Assembly (NCBI GenBank): GCA_017503285.1
Contig: JAFVTH010000003.1
Location: forward strand, 34,206-98,205
DNA length: 64,000 nucleotides
Direction of reading: 5' to 3'
From: Clostridia bacterium
GTDB taxonomy: Bacteria > Bacillota > Clostridia > Oscillospirales > CAG-272
Below are positions 26,463 to 35,646 of the stretch, in pieces (position 1 is the stretch's first letter; every line of letters begins with the position of its first letter). The notes below the pieces were generated by a model. The model searched no databases. It was not told the DNA's origin and was given only the letters and a program-made list of their open reading frames with translations. A program made the position numbers and the translations under genes.

Positions 26463-26553
26463 TGGCGGAGAATCAGAGATTCGAACTCTGGAACCGTGTT
26501 ACCGGTTACACGATTTCCAATCGTGCGCCCTCGACCAACTAGGCGAATTCTCC
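26463..26553 (-). tRNA. tRNA-Ser (anticodon GGA)
   Basis: The acceptor arm GGAGAAT pairs with ATTCTCC, with discriminator G and an encoded CCA. The anticodon stem CACGA/TCGTG holds loop TTGGAAA, so the anticodon is GGA and reads UCC and UCU. A long variable arm (near CCGGT) and the T-loop TTCGAAT are present, as expected for a class II serine tRNA. Confidence 0.95.
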
Positions 26554-26660
26554 AAATGTTCAATTTGCTAAGTAAGTATATCACATCTTATTTCAAAAAT
26601 CAAGACATTTTTTCATTTTTATAATTTTTTTTGAAATAGGTTAAAAATCCCTTAAAATTC

Positions 26661-26689
26661 TTTACAAAATCAAGTAAATATGATACCAT
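26661..26689 (+). promoter_or_regulatory. Promoter of the GH30 gene
   Basis: TTTACA (26661-26666), a 17-base spacer ending in TGA, then TACCAT (26684-26689). CGAGGTG precedes the ATG at 26719. Confidence 0.65.
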
Positions 26690-26718
26690 AAACATAGTAA
26701 ATTAACTCGAGGTGCGAT

Positions 26719-27987
26719 ATGATTATTACCACTACTAAATATAAATATTGGCAAGAGGGTTGCCAAGCAGAAAAAAAGGGAACAATGCTTTCCTTTGGCG
26801 ATGAAAGGCAAGAAATACGTGGCTTTGGCTGTTGCTTTAGTGAGCTTAGTGCAGAGGCGCTTAACGATCTTAGCGTTGAGGATAAAAACGCCGTTCTTGA
26901 CGAGCTTTTTTTTGAGGATGGCTGTAATTTTAACTATTGCCGTACCCCAATAGGTGCCAGCGACTTTTCAACTGGCTTTTATTCTTACAATGAAACCGAC
27001 GGTGACTATGAAATGGAGCATTTTTCCATTGAAAGAGACGAAAAGCTCCTGCTTCCGCTTATAAAAGAAGGCGTAAATCGCCAACCACAAATGCAAATGT
27101 TTGCATCCCCTTGGTGTCCCCCTCTATGGCTAAAAACCCACAACGCATACAGCTATGGAGTGTTTAACAAAACGGAACAAAATCTAAGGGCTTACGCACT
27201 TTACTTCAAAAAATATGTTCAAGCATACCACAAGGCAGGCGTGCCACTTGTTCACATCCATCCGCAAAACGAGCCTTGTAGCAATCAGGTTTTCCCATCC
27301 TGCGTATGGCAGGGTAGTGAGCTTGCCGAATTTATCGGCGGTTACTTAGGTCCGGCTCTTGAGGGTCAAGGGGTTGATATTTTCTTTGGTACAATCAATG
27401 GCCCGGAGGGTGGAGACCGCTATTCTTGGACAAAATATTGTAACTACTTAGGCCTTGCCATGCAGGACGAGAAGGCAAGAAAGTATATAAAGGGCGTTGG
27501 CTACCAATGGGCTGGCAAGTTTGCCGTACCACAAACAAGGGACGACTATCCTGAGCTTGAGATTATCCAAACAGAGTCCGAATGTGGCGACGGCGAAAAC
27601 ACATGGGAGCAAATGCTAAATATCTTCGGCTTGGCTCGTCACTATTTCCGCTTTGGCGCTTCAGCCTATGTCTATTGGAATCTTGCCTTAAAGGCAGGTC
27701 AACCAAGCACCTGGGGCTGGCACCAAAACTCATTGGTTTCTGTAAAAGACGGCAAAGCTGTTTTCACACCTGAATTCTATCTTATGAAGCATTTTTCACA
27801 CTTTATAAAGCGTGGAGCGAGATACATAGAAACCAAGGGCGAGTTTTCATCATGCTGTGCAGCCTTCAAAAATCCGGATGGCAAAATTGTTTTGGTTGTA
27901 TATAATCCATACGGCTTTGAAAAAACAATCACCGTTGAGGGCAAATCATATACGCTGCCACCCTATTCCGTAAGCACAATTGCATAA
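26719..27987 (+). CDS. Glycoside hydrolase family 30 protein (glucosylceramidase-like)
   Basis: This 422-residue enzyme has the GH30 (beta/alpha)8 barrel with the two catalytic glutamates: acid/base Glu 185 in HPQNEP and nucleophile Glu 286 in QTESECG. QEIRGFGCCFSE near the start and a C-terminal beta domain ending with VVYNPYGFEK are typical. There is no signal peptide, so it acts on short glycosides inside the cell. Family activities include beta-glucosidase, beta-xylosidase and beta-1,6-glucanase; which applies is unknown. It is a single gene closed by a terminator. Confidence 0.9.
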   Translation: MIITTTKYKYWQEGCQAEKKGTMLSFGDERQEIRGFGCCFSELSAEALNDLSVEDKNAVLDELFFEDGCNFNYCRTPIGASDFSTGFYSYNETDGDYEMEHFSIERDEKLLLPLIKEGVNRQPQMQMFASPWCPPLWLKTHNAYSYGVFNKTEQNLRAYALYFKKYVQAYHKAGVPLVHIHPQNEPCSNQVFPSCVWQGSELAEFIGGYLGPALEGQGVDIFFGTINGPEGGDRYSWTKYCNYLGLAMQDEKARKYIKGVGYQWAGKFAVPQTRDDYPELEIIQTESECGDGENTWEQMLNIFGLARHYFRFGASAYVYWNLALKAGQPSTWGWHQNSLVSVKDGKAVFTPEFYLMKHFSHFIKRGARYIETKGEFSSCCAAFKNPDGKIVLVVYNPYGFEKTITVEGKSYTLPPYSVSTIA

Positions 27988-28013
27988 AAAAAGGCACTTA
28001 AAGTGCCTTTTTT
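27986..28013. terminator. Bidirectional terminator
   Basis: AAGGCACTT (27991-27999) pairs with AAGTGCCTT (28001-28009) inside flanking A and T runs. The thrH stop codon (27998-28000) lies within it. Confidence 0.85.
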
Positions 28014-28606
28014 ATTGCGTCAAGAAGCTCGTCATATGTTTCAAAAGCAGGTAAATCTGGGTAGTCAGCCTTAATTTTATCAGTGCTCTTGAAAAGGAAT
28101 CCGGCCTTGCTGTTAAGTATCATTCCAAGGTCGTTATAGCTGTCACCTGCGGCAATCGTCTCAAAACCTGCAGTTTGTAGTGCATTAACAGTAGTAAGCT
28201 TGGATTTTTCGCATCTCATTCTAAATCCGGTAATCTCGCCGTTTTCAGCCACCTCAAGAGTATTGCAGAAAATAGTAGGCATACCTAGCTTTTTCATAAG
28301 AGGTGCTGCAAACTGTGTAAATGTATCACTAATAATAATTACCTGTGTAAGGGAGCGTAGCTCGTCAAGAAATTCCTTAGCACCCTCCATAGGGTTGATT
28401 TTTGCAATAGTTTCTTGAATTTCCTTAAGACCAAGACCATGCTCCTTCAAAATGCCAATACGCCATTTCATAAGCTTGTCATAATCAGGCTCATCACGGG
28501 TTGTGCGCTTAAGCTCAGGGATGCCACTTGCTTCTGCAAATGCGATCCAAATTTCCGGCACCAAAACGCCCTCAAGGTCAAGACAAACAACATTCAAATT
28601 ACTCAT
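27998..28606 (-). CDS. thrH: Phosphoserine phosphatase/homoserine phosphotransferase ThrH
   Basis: This 202-residue HAD enzyme matches ThrH almost motif by motif. LDLEGVLVPEIW (9-20) has the D-x-E form of the nucleophile loop that sets ThrH apart from SerB. TTRDEPDYDKLMKWR, IIISDTF (motif II) and AAGDSYND (motif III) follow. It removes phosphate from phosphoserine and can pass it to homoserine, linking serine and threonine synthesis. Its promoter carries a palindrome that also occurs in the trpB promoter. Confidence 0.9.
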   Translation of the reverse strand: MSNLNVVCLDLEGVLVPEIWIAFAEASGIPELKRTTRDEPDYDKLMKWRIGILKEHGLGLKEIQETIAKINPMEGAKEFLDELRSLTQVIIISDTFTQFAAPLMKKLGMPTIFCNTLEVAENGEITGFRMRCEKSKLTTVNALQTAGFETIAAGDSYNDLGMILNSKAGFLFKSTDKIKADYPDLPAFETYDELLDAIKKAL

Positions 28607-28632
28607 AATAATTACTCTCCTATTGCTATAAA

Positions 28633-28687
28633 CTTTAGCACGCTAAAGCGATTCTATAAGTGTACCACACATAAAGCCTTTTGTCAA
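28633..28687 (-). promoter_or_regulatory. thrH promoter with downstream palindrome
   Basis: On the minus strand TTGACA (28682-28687), a 17-base spacer ending in TGG, then TACACT (28659-28664). The early transcribed region holds CTTTAGC-nn-GCTAAAG (28633-28648), a palindrome placed where a repressor could block transcription. Confidence 0.7.
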
Positions 28688-28701
28688 TAATTCTTTGATA
28701 A

Positions 28702-28730
28702 TTGACACAAAGTTTTTTATATGTTAAAAT
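28702..28730 (+). promoter_or_regulatory. Promoter of the metallophosphoesterase gene
   Basis: TTGACA (28702-28707), a 17-base spacer ending in TGT, then TAAAAT (28725-28730). It is divergent from the thrH promoter. Confidence 0.8.
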
Positions 28731-28765
28731 AAAGCATCTAATCTTTTGCTGCTAAGGAGAAAAGC

Positions 28766-29473
28766 ATGAAAATAGGAATTTTTACAGACACCCACTATTG
28801 TCAAATAGATTATTTAGGAGACATCCGTCGCCCAATGCTTTCCTATGACAAAATCAAAGCCACAATGTCCATTTTTCAAAAGGAAAAGGTGGATATGGTC
28901 TTTTGCTTGGGAGATTTAACTGATAAAAGAGAGGACGACACAAGAAAGGACTCCTTAGAAAACCTAGAAATTCTTGCAAAATTGATAAATTCCTACAAAA
29001 TTCCCTTTTATCTAATCACAGGGAATCATGACCATTTGCTTCTTAAGCAGTCAGATTTTGAGGAAAAATTTGAAAACGTTTCTCCCTTGACCCTCCAAAA
29101 GGAAGACATCACATTCATTTTGTTAGATGCAAATTATCGCTCAAGCATGCAAAGCTTTGATGAGGCTGGAGAGGTATGGTATGATGCTAATATTCCGCCT
29201 CAGCAAAAAAAGCTCTTGGAGTCGACCTTAAAGGACTGCAAGCAAGCAGTAATTCTTGTTCATGAATGCCTTGACCCAACCGTTGATTCCAATCATATCA
29301 TAAGAAACGCAGGAGAAATAAGACAAATCATCAAAGAAAGCGGCAAGGTAAAAATGGTAATCCAAGGTCATTTTCATCCCGGTGCAGAAAGCATAATTGA
29401 CAATATACCATATATAACAGTTCCTGCTATGTGTGAAAAAGAAGATATGCCATACAGAATAATAGAAATATAA
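28766..29473 (+). CDS. Calcineurin-like metallophosphoesterase
   Basis: This 235-residue protein has all metal motifs of the family in order: FTDTHYC (D-x-H), CLGDLTD, GNHDH, VHE and GHFHPG. It is cytoplasmic with no signal peptide. Relatives act on cyclic nucleotides, phospholipid head groups or other phosphodiesters, so the substrate is open. AAGGAGA stands 7 bases before the ATG. It is a single-gene unit. Confidence 0.87.
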   Translation: MKIGIFTDTHYCQIDYLGDIRRPMLSYDKIKATMSIFQKEKVDMVFCLGDLTDKREDDTRKDSLENLEILAKLINSYKIPFYLITGNHDHLLLKQSDFEEKFENVSPLTLQKEDITFILLDANYRSSMQSFDEAGEVWYDANIPPQQKKLLESTLKDCKQAVILVHECLDPTVDSNHIIRNAGEIRQIIKESGKVKMVIQGHFHPGAESIIDNIPYITVPAMCEKEDMPYRIIEI

Positions 29474-29495
29474 AAGAGGGCACAAAGCCCTCTTT
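29473..29495. terminator. Bidirectional terminator
   Basis: AAAGAGGGC (29473-29481) pairs with GCCCTCTTT (29487-29495) around a 5-base loop, between convergent genes. Confidence 0.8.
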
Positions 29496-29496
29496 C

Positions 29497-30153
29497 TTAT
29501 ATTAAGCTTGAAATATCATAGCCGTTATCCTCGGAAAGATAAATATCGCAAAGAGACAAAATTTCATCCTTGGAAACAAAAACATTTTTATCCTCAACTG
29601 CAGCCACTAAAAAGCCGGCATTGTGAGCTGTGGTAATGGCGTAATAAGCATCCTCAAAAACGTAAGTATCATCCTTTGTTGTTCCGAGATACTCAAGTGC
29701 TAACTCATAAATTACAGGCTGCGCCTTTCCAACTCCAACCTCACCGGTTGTAAAAATTCTTGAAAAATACTTTTCAATGCCTAATCTGGAAAGCACTCGC
29801 TCCACCATAAACCTGTCTGTTGCTGTGGCAAGACACATCCTTACACCCCTTGAAAGGAATGTATCAAGCATATTGATCACACCGGATTTTACACTAACAT
29901 CATTTTCGTAGTGATAAGCTATAATATCGTACATTTGCTTGTGGGTTTCCTCGAAGGTAAGAGTAAGACCAAGCTCTCTTACGGCATAATTATAAAATTC
30001 CTTCATTCCCAATTCAAGAAAGCGTCTGTTATCTCCGGCCTTGGAGAGTAAATCATTCTTTTCCAAAAATTCCTCAGCAACAGTTGCCCAATAATTCATA
30101 GAGTTGAGCAGAGTGCCGTCCATATCAAAAATTGCGCCCTTTATCTTGTTCAT
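29497..30153 (-). CDS. HAD-superfamily hydrolase, beta-phosphoglucomutase-like
   Basis: The protein is about 218 residues long and has the HAD signature FDMDGTLLNS at the N-terminus, a helical cap domain, LATATDR (motif II) and VFEDAYYAI (motif IV region). Such enzymes are sugar-phosphate phosphatases or mutases. I chose ATG 30153, which overlaps the acetyltransferase stop as ATGA, over an in-frame ATG at 30168; both are possible. It is co-transcribed with the acetyltransferase, which suggests a shared sugar substrate. Confidence 0.82.
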   Translation of the reverse strand: MNKIKGAIFDMDGTLLNSMNYWATVAEEFLEKNDLLSKAGDNRRFLELGMKEFYNYAVRELGLTLTFEETHKQMYDIIAYHYENDVSVKSGVINMLDTFLSRGVRMCLATATDRFMVERVLSRLGIEKYFSRIFTTGEVGVGKAQPVIYELALEYLGTTKDDTYVFEDAYYAITTAHNAGFLVAAVEDKNVFVSKDEILSLCDIYLSEDNGYDISSLI

Positions 30154-30764
30154 ATCAAATTTTCCCAATCTATTTTTTTGTCTTTAAAGTAATAGGTCTT
30201 ATCCCTTTCGCCAATTTCGCGTATAACCCTGCAAGGGTTACCAACAGCCACTACATTGGCAGGTATATCCTTTGTAACAATGCTTCCTGCACCAATAACG
30301 GAGTTTTCGCCGATTGTAACACCGGGCAAAATCACACAGCCTGCACCAATCCAAGCATTATCTCCAATATGTACATCTACATTATATTGTGTATTTTTTA
30401 CTCTTAGCTCAGGATCAATAGGATGTCCGGCTGTAGCAATCACAACATTAGGACCTATCATGACACGGCTACCAATATATATGTGAGCATCATCAACCAA
30501 GGTCAAATTGAAGTTTGCGTAAACATAATCTCCAAGATGGGTATGCTTACCACCCCAGTTAGAATGAAGTGGAGGCTCAATGTAACAGCCTGTTCCCACC
30601 TCGGCAAACATTTCCTTTAGTAATGCTTCGCGCTTTTGTCCCTCAAGTGGTCTTGTAGCATTAAAATCATACATTTTTTCAAGGCAAAGGAGCTGGTCTC
30701 CCATAATCTCCTCATCGGCACAATAATAAACAAGTCCCTTTTCCATGCGTTCCTTTTGTGTCAT
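30150..30764 (-). CDS. Sugar O-acetyltransferase (maltose/galactoside acetyltransferase family)
   Basis: This roughly 204-residue enzyme has a left-handed beta-helix of hexapeptide repeats (for example VHIGDNAWIGAGCVILPGVTIG). It also has the catalytic-His region TAGHPIDPE and the N-terminal cap MTQKERMEKGLVYY typical of Maa/LacA. It transfers acetyl from acetyl-CoA to a sugar hydroxyl. The ATG at 30764 has GGAGGTGA 5 bases upstream and fits family length; upstream ATGs lie in the promoter. The promoter contains an 18-base palindrome, so a dedicated regulator is likely. Confidence 0.88.
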   Translation of the reverse strand: MTQKERMEKGLVYYCADEEIMGDQLLCLEKMYDFNATRPLEGQKREALLKEMFAEVGTGCYIEPPLHSNWGGKHTHLGDYVYANFNLTLVDDAHIYIGSRVMIGPNVVIATAGHPIDPELRVKNTQYNVDVHIGDNAWIGAGCVILPGVTIGENSVIGAGSIVTKDIPANVVAVGNPCRVIREIGERDKTYYFKDKKIDWENLI

Positions 30765-30788
30765 TAATTCACCTCCAAAAAAAGACAA

Positions 30789-30821
30789 GATTATTATATA
30801 ATAATCGGCAAGAAAAAGCAA
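30789..30821 (-). promoter_or_regulatory. Promoter and 18-base palindrome before the acetyltransferase operon
   Basis: On the minus strand TTGCTT (30816-30821), a 17-base spacer, then TATAAT (30793-30798). The perfect palindrome GATTATTAT-ATAATAATC (30789-30806) covers the -10 box and looks like an operator. Confidence 0.65.
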
Positions 30822-30922
30822 TAGAAATAATATATTTATTTACAAAAATAGACACATTCTTGATGATATTACAGAAAAAACCTCTTGTCAACCTAAGGTT
30901 TACAAAAGCAACCTTATTTTCC

Positions 30923-30951
30923 TTGCCAAAAAAGCAAAAGTGTGCTACCAT
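30923..30951 (+). promoter_or_regulatory. Promoter of the HTH-LRR gene
   Basis: TTGCCA (30923-30928), a 17-base spacer ending in TGC, then TACCAT (30946-30951). AACCTAAGGTT, a palindrome, lies 30 bases upstream. Confidence 0.7.
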
Positions 30952-30975
30952 AAATATCGCAGAGGAGGCGAGTCA

Positions 30976-32460
30976 ATGAGAATTGAAGAAAAGATATTTA
31001 TTTTGAGGAGACAAAAGGGCTTGTCACAGGAGGGTCTTGCTAACAGACTAAATGTTACACGACAGGCTGTCTATAAATGGGAGGCTGGTATATGCCTACC
31101 TGAAATCGAAAAGATTAAGCAAATGGCAACACTTTTTGGTCTTACCACCGAGGAGCTTATAAATGATGAAATAAGTCTACCAAAGGACAATGAGGATAAC
31201 GAAAGAAGTCCTGAGCTGTCCCTAAGCGATGAAGCACAACCGATAGAAAATAAAGACAACAAACGAAAAAAATGGCTCATACCGGTAATTATCGGGGCTG
31301 TCGTGTTGATAGCGCTGGCAGTAGTAATAGGTGTTGTGATCCATAATCAAAGTCAAGGGGCTCTTTGCGTTCACGAGTATGGTCCTTGGACTATAAATGA
31401 CGTTTCCCATAAAAGAATTTGCAAAAAGTGCGAGGACGTGTTTGTAGAAGACCATATTTACGAGGATAATATATGCGCTGTTTGCAATCGAATTAAAATT
31501 GAAGAAACAAGTGGGCTTTCCTTCGTTAAGGTGGAGGGGAAAGAGGAATATAAGCTTTATTCCTTGGGCTCTGCTGCTGTTAAAAAGCCGGAGCAAATTA
31601 ATATACCGGCTTATTACGATGGCTTGCCGGTTACCACAATTGCAGCTAACGCCTTCAATAATTGTGATTTCGTTAAAAAGATTTACCTACCAAGCACTAT
31701 AACACACATAGAGTCATATGCGATGACCGGAGCAGGCGGAAAGGCGGGAAGCTCTAGCTATTATGGCGTTGGCTACCCAACGGTATCTCTATATTATCAA
31801 GGAAGCTTGGAGGACTGGTTCAATATAACAGTAGAGGCAAACTCTATAAGAAGAAATACAGCACTATATATCGATAATCTGCAGGTCAGAGATTTGGTAA
31901 TTCCGGAGTTGATAACCGAGGTGCCAAAATACAGCTTTAATAATTTTTGCTTTAACACCGTTACTATAGGAGATCATGTTACAAAAATTTGCCAAGGCGC
32001 ATTTAGCTTTGCTAATATAGAAGTGAAGTTAAATCTCGGTACAGGCTTAGAGGAAATTTGTGAGGGAGCCTTCTACTATAGCGATGGAATCGACCAGCTA
32101 TTTCTCCCCGAGAGCTTGAAAATTATTGGGCAAAGAGCATTTAGCGCCACGGACATTCACTCCCTTAATATTCCGGACAGTGTAGAATATATAGGCGAGG
32201 CTGCATTTTCTATTTGTAGCTACATTAACTTTGTTCATATAGGCAAGGGTGTATGCTACATAGGCAAGGGAGTCTTTGATGGAAGCGATAATAATATTCA
32301 TCTGTTTACAATTGCCGCGGAGGGTACGTTTGAAATATACAATTCAAACGGAGAATATATGGGAAATGTTGACGCAGAGCTTATAAACGAAAAGCCTCTT
32401 AACTATATGCTAAATCAAAACCTTTACTGCACCTTTGTCAAGGAGGGTTACTTAAAATAA
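30976..32460 (+). CDS. Membrane-anchored XRE-type regulator with extracellular leucine-rich repeats
   Basis: This 494-residue protein joins three parts. Residues 1-65 are a Cro/C1-type helix-turn-helix (LSQEGLANRLNVTRQAVYKWEAG). One membrane helix follows at about 100-122. Outside comes a paired-cysteine segment (CKKC, CAVC), then BspA-like LRR_5 repeats (for example LPESLKIIGQRAFSATDI) up to the end. The plan suggests one protein that senses something at the surface and acts on DNA inside the cell, which is inference. The start at 30976 has GAGGAGG 7 bases upstream. Its promoter and terminator make it a single gene. Confidence 0.82.
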   Translation: MRIEEKIFILRRQKGLSQEGLANRLNVTRQAVYKWEAGICLPEIEKIKQMATLFGLTTEELINDEISLPKDNEDNERSPELSLSDEAQPIENKDNKRKKWLIPVIIGAVVLIALAVVIGVVIHNQSQGALCVHEYGPWTINDVSHKRICKKCEDVFVEDHIYEDNICAVCNRIKIEETSGLSFVKVEGKEEYKLYSLGSAAVKKPEQINIPAYYDGLPVTTIAANAFNNCDFVKKIYLPSTITHIESYAMTGAGGKAGSSSYYGVGYPTVSLYYQGSLEDWFNITVEANSIRRNTALYIDNLQVRDLVIPELITEVPKYSFNNFCFNTVTIGDHVTKICQGAFSFANIEVKLNLGTGLEEICEGAFYYSDGIDQLFLPESLKIIGQRAFSATDIHSLNIPDSVEYIGEAAFSICSYINFVHIGKGVCYIGKGVFDGSDNNIHLFTIAAEGTFEIYNSNGEYMGNVDAELINEKPLNYMLNQNLYCTFVKEGYLK

Positions 32461-32464
32461 AAAT

Positions 32465-32500
32465 AAGGGTGGTAGACAAAACGTCTATCATCCTTTTTTT
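32465..32500 (+). terminator. Terminator after the HTH-LRR gene
   Basis: AAGGGTGGTAGAC (32465-32477) pairs with GTCTATCATCCTT (32483-32495) with two G-T pairs, then a T-run. Confidence 0.82.
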
Positions 32501-32511
32501 GTTAAAAATAC

Positions 32512-32540
32512 TTGTATAAAAAACACAATTATGCTAAAAT
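32512..32540 (+). promoter_or_regulatory. Promoter of lepA-hemW
   Basis: TTGTAT (32512-32517), a 17-base spacer ending in TGC, then TAAAAT (32535-32540). Confidence 0.7.
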
Positions 32541-32572
32541 AGTTATGAATTTTTCCGAAAGGATATAAAAAA

Positions 32573-34390
32573 GTGAACGAAAAGCAGAAAAGAATTAGAA
32601 ATTTCTCTATAATAGCCCACATTGACCATGGTAAATCTACCTTGGCTGACCGTATTTTGGAGTATTCCGAGGCAGTTACAAAGAGAGAAATGGAAGAGCA
32701 GCTTCTTGATAATATGGATCTTGAAAGGGAGCGTGGCATTACCATTAAAGCCCGTGCCGTTAGGATCAACTATAAGCACAAGGACGGACAGGAGTATATT
32801 CTTAACCTTATTGATACCCCCGGCCACGTTGACTTTAACTACGAGGTTTCCCGTTCGTTAAACGCCTGTGAGGGGGCGCTTTTGGTTGTTGACTCAACAC
32901 AGGGTATTGAGGCGCAAACCCTTGCCAATGCATATTTGGCAGTTGATTGCGACCTGGAAATCGTACCTGTTATTAATAAAATCGACCTACCCTCTGCCGA
33001 TGTTGATAGAGTAAGAAATGAAATAGAGGACGTTATAGGCATCGTTGCCGAGGATTGTCCTGCCGTTTCTGCAAAGGTAGGCTTAAATATTGACCAGGTG
33101 CTTGATGCCATAGTGGAGAAAATTCCTTGCCCACAGGGTGACGAAAACGCACCGCTAAAGTGCCTTATCTTCGACTCTCACTACAATTCCTATCTTGGCG
33201 TTGTAGTATATGTTCGTGTTATGGATGGCACACTTAAGGCTGGCGATAGGATTAGACTTATGAGCACAGGCGCAAAATACGAGGTTGTAGAGGTTGGCCA
33301 CCTAAGCGCCTTTGGACTTGAAAAGGCGGACTCCATATCAGCCGGAGAGGTAGGATATATTACTGCCAGCATTAAAACCGTTAGCGAAACTCGCGTTGGT
33401 GACACTGTTACCAATGACGAAAACCCAACAAGTGAGCCATTAAAGGGATTTAAGGAAGCCTTGCCAATGGTATTCTCCGGTATTTATCCTGCAGATGGTG
33501 CAAGATATAATGACCTGCGTGATGCACTTGAAAAGCTAAAGCTAAACGATGCAGCCCTTTCCTTTGAGCCTGAAACCTCAATTGCCCTTGGATTTGGCTT
33601 TAGATGCGGCTTCCTTGGTCTTTTGCATATGGAAATTATCCAGGAAAGGCTTGAAAGAGAGTTTAACCTCGATTTAATTACCACAGCACCAAGCGTTATT
33701 TACAAGATAGAAAAGACAAATGGGGAAATTATTTATGTAGATAACCCATCAAACTACCCAAGCCCTGATACCATTTCCGTGGCATATGAGCCAACTGTTA
33801 AAACAAGCATAATCACCCCAACAGAATTTGTTGGTGGAATTATGGATCTTTGTCAGGACAGACGCGGTATTTTCAAGGATATGAAATATCTTGATTCTCA
33901 AAGGGTTGAGCTTCACTATATTATGCCACTTAACGAAATTGTTTACGACTTCTTTGATGCGTTGAAGAGCAGGAGTAAGGGTTATGCGTCCCTTGACTAC
34001 GAGCTTGCAGGCTATGAGCCGAGCAACCTTGTAAAGCTTGACTTCTTGCTTAATGGCGAGATTGTGGACGCGCTTACATTTATCGTTCATAGCGACAAAG
34101 CATATGCCCGTGCAAGAAGGATAGCAGAGAAGCTAAAGGACAACATTTCAAGACAGCTCTTTGAGATTCCAATTCAAGCCGCCATCGGCTCTAAGGTTAT
34201 AGCAAGAGAAACAGTAAGAGCGCTCCGAAAGGACGTGCTTGCAAAATGCTATGGTGGCGATATTACAAGAAAGAAAAAGCTTCTTGAAAAGCAAAAAGAG
34301 GGTAAAAAGAAAATGCGTCGTCTTGGCTCTGTTGAGGTTACCCCTGAGGCGTTTATGGCTGTGCTCAAGCTTGGCGATGATGAAAAATGA
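32573..34390 (+). CDS. lepA: Elongation factor 4 (LepA), ribosomal back-translocase GTPase
   Basis: This 605-residue GTPase is of normal LepA length. The N-terminus has G1 AHIDHGKS (15-22), G3 DTPGHVDF and G4 NKID. The C-terminal LepA-specific domain ends with [17 protein letters not shown], which contacts the ribosome. It starts with GTG at 32573, supported by AAAGGATA upstream. The stop overlaps the hemW start by 4 bases, and lepA-hemW is a common pairing in Firmicutes. Confidence 0.97.
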   Translation: MNEKQKRIRNFSIIAHIDHGKSTLADRILEYSEAVTKREMEEQLLDNMDLERERGITIKARAVRINYKHKDGQEYILNLIDTPGHVDFNYEVSRSLNACEGALLVVDSTQGIEAQTLANAYLAVDCDLEIVPVINKIDLPSADVDRVRNEIEDVIGIVAEDCPAVSAKVGLNIDQVLDAIVEKIPCPQGDENAPLKCLIFDSHYNSYLGVVVYVRVMDGTLKAGDRIRLMSTGAKYEVVEVGHLSAFGLEKADSISAGEVGYITASIKTVSETRVGDTVTNDENPTSEPLKGFKEALPMVFSGIYPADGARYNDLRDALEKLKLNDAALSFEPETSIALGFGFRCGFLGLLHMEIIQERLEREFNLDLITTAPSVIYKIEKTNGEIIYVDNPSNYPSPDTISVAYEPTVKTSIITPTEFVGGIMDLCQDRRGIFKDMKYLDSQRVELHYIMPLNEIVYDFFDALKSRSKGYASLDYELAGYEPSNLVKLDFLLNGEIVDALTFIVHSDKAYARARRIAEKLKDNISRQLFEIPIQAAIGSKVIARETVRALRKDVLAKCYGGDITRKKKLLEKQKEGKKKMRRLGSVEVTPEAFMAVLKLGDDEK

Positions 34391-35505
34391 GAGCATTAGG
34401 ACTATATATCCACATTCCATTTTGCAAGCAAAAGTGCAATTATTGTGATTTTTATTCTCTCGGTGGATGTGAAAAATCTACCATTGAGGAATATATCGAT
34501 TGCCTATGTAAGCAAATTGAAAAAGAGCAAGAGGAATATAAGGACTACACGGTAGACACTATCTTTTTAGGTGGTGGCACTCCATCTCTTGTGGCACCCA
34601 AAGATGTGAAAAAGCTTTTTGCTCAAATCTACAAGTGCTTTAAGGTTGAAAGGTGCGCTGAGATTTCTATAGAGATTAACCCGGGCACAGTCGATGAAGA
34701 AAAGCTAAAAGCTTATAAAAGCGTAGGTATAAACAGAATCAGCATAGGGCTTCAAAGCACAAGCAACAAGGACTTAAAGGCTTTGGGGAGAATACACACC
34801 TATGAGGTGTTTTTAGAAACCTACAAACAGATAAGGAATATGGGCTTTGAAAATGTTAGCGTGGACCTTATGTATGGTCTGCCTGACCAAAAAACTGCAG
34901 ATTTTCTAAATATCCTTGAGCAAGTGTCTGATTTTCAGCCTGAACACATTTCCGCATACTGCCTCAAAATCGAGGAAAACACCCCTTTTGGTAGGATAAA
35001 GGACACATTATCCTTACCAACCGATGAGGAGGAGTATGAAACGTATCTTGCACTTTGCAGCTTTCTTGAGAAAAAGGGCTATTTGCAATATGAGATTAGC
35101 AATTTTTCAAAGGCAGGCTTTAGGTCAAAGCACAATCTAAAGTACTGGCTGGGAGAGGAATATCTCGGTCTTGGACCCGACGCTCATTCCTTTATCGGCG
35201 GAAAACGCTTTAGCTACTTGCCATCCTTGGAAAAATATATAAGCTTCCCCTCGAAGGAGTACGACAAAAGCGACAGTATACTTTCAGCAGAGGATGAGTA
35301 CCTTATGCTGAGGCTTCGCCTAAGCGATGGCGTTGATTCTCGTGCCTTTTACTTAAAATTTGGCAAGGAACTTACAAAAACCTATCCAAATATAGAAAAA
35401 TTTATAAAAAGTGGTCATATTTTAGCAGATAACGGAATATATAAGCTAAGTACAGAGGGCTTGTTCGTTAGCAACTACATTTTGACAGAGCTTTTCGACA
35501 TTTAA
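34387..35505 (+). CDS. hemW: Radical SAM protein HemW (heme chaperone, HemN-like)
   Basis: This 372-residue radical SAM protein has the cluster motif Cys 13, 17, 20 ([10 protein letters not shown]). The following Phe and the later HNLKYW motif separate HemW from true coproporphyrinogen dehydrogenase HemN. HemW binds heme and delivers it to target proteins in relatives studied. It overlaps lepA by 4 bases. A 6-base stem (35505-35510 with 35551-35556) followed by T may end the transcript, but the loop is long and the call weak. Confidence 0.92.
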   Translation: MRALGLYIHIPFCKQKCNYCDFYSLGGCEKSTIEEYIDCLCKQIEKEQEEYKDYTVDTIFLGGGTPSLVAPKDVKKLFAQIYKCFKVERCAEISIEINPGTVDEEKLKAYKSVGINRISIGLQSTSNKDLKALGRIHTYEVFLETYKQIRNMGFENVSVDLMYGLPDQKTADFLNILEQVSDFQPEHISAYCLKIEENTPFGRIKDTLSLPTDEEEYETYLALCSFLEKKGYLQYEISNFSKAGFRSKHNLKYWLGEEYLGLGPDAHSFIGGKRFSYLPSLEKYISFPSKEYDKSDSILSAEDEYLMLRLRLSDGVDSRAFYLKFGKELTKTYPNIEKFIKSGHILADNGIYKLSTEGLFVSNYILTELFDI

Positions 35506-35590
35506 CGCGCTAAGAACAAAAAAATCGACCCTGTGTCCGTTTTTGCACTGGCGCGTTTTTTAATTTTATTTTAATTTTTTGTCATTTTCA

Positions 35591-35619
35591 TTGACTAATC
35601 AATTACTTTGTGCTAAAAT
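35591..35619 (+). promoter_or_regulatory. Promoter of the XRE membrane protein gene
   Basis: TTGACT (35591-35596), a 17-base spacer ending in TGC, then TAAAAT (35614-35619). AAAGGAGGTG stands before the ATG at 35647. Confidence 0.78.
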
Positions 35620-35646
35620 TAGTTATCAAAAAAAGGAGGTGCCTTT

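Noticed and set aside
26150-26624. Several overlapping reading frames around tRNA-Ser on both strands
   Set aside because: They run through the tRNA, its terminator and the hairpin repeats, lack ribosome sites and have no family pattern. They are frames read through RNA and repeat DNA.
35505-35570. A normal terminator after hemW
   Set aside because: Only a 6-base stem with a loop of about 40 bases was found before the T-run, so I mention it in the hemW entry but do not call it.
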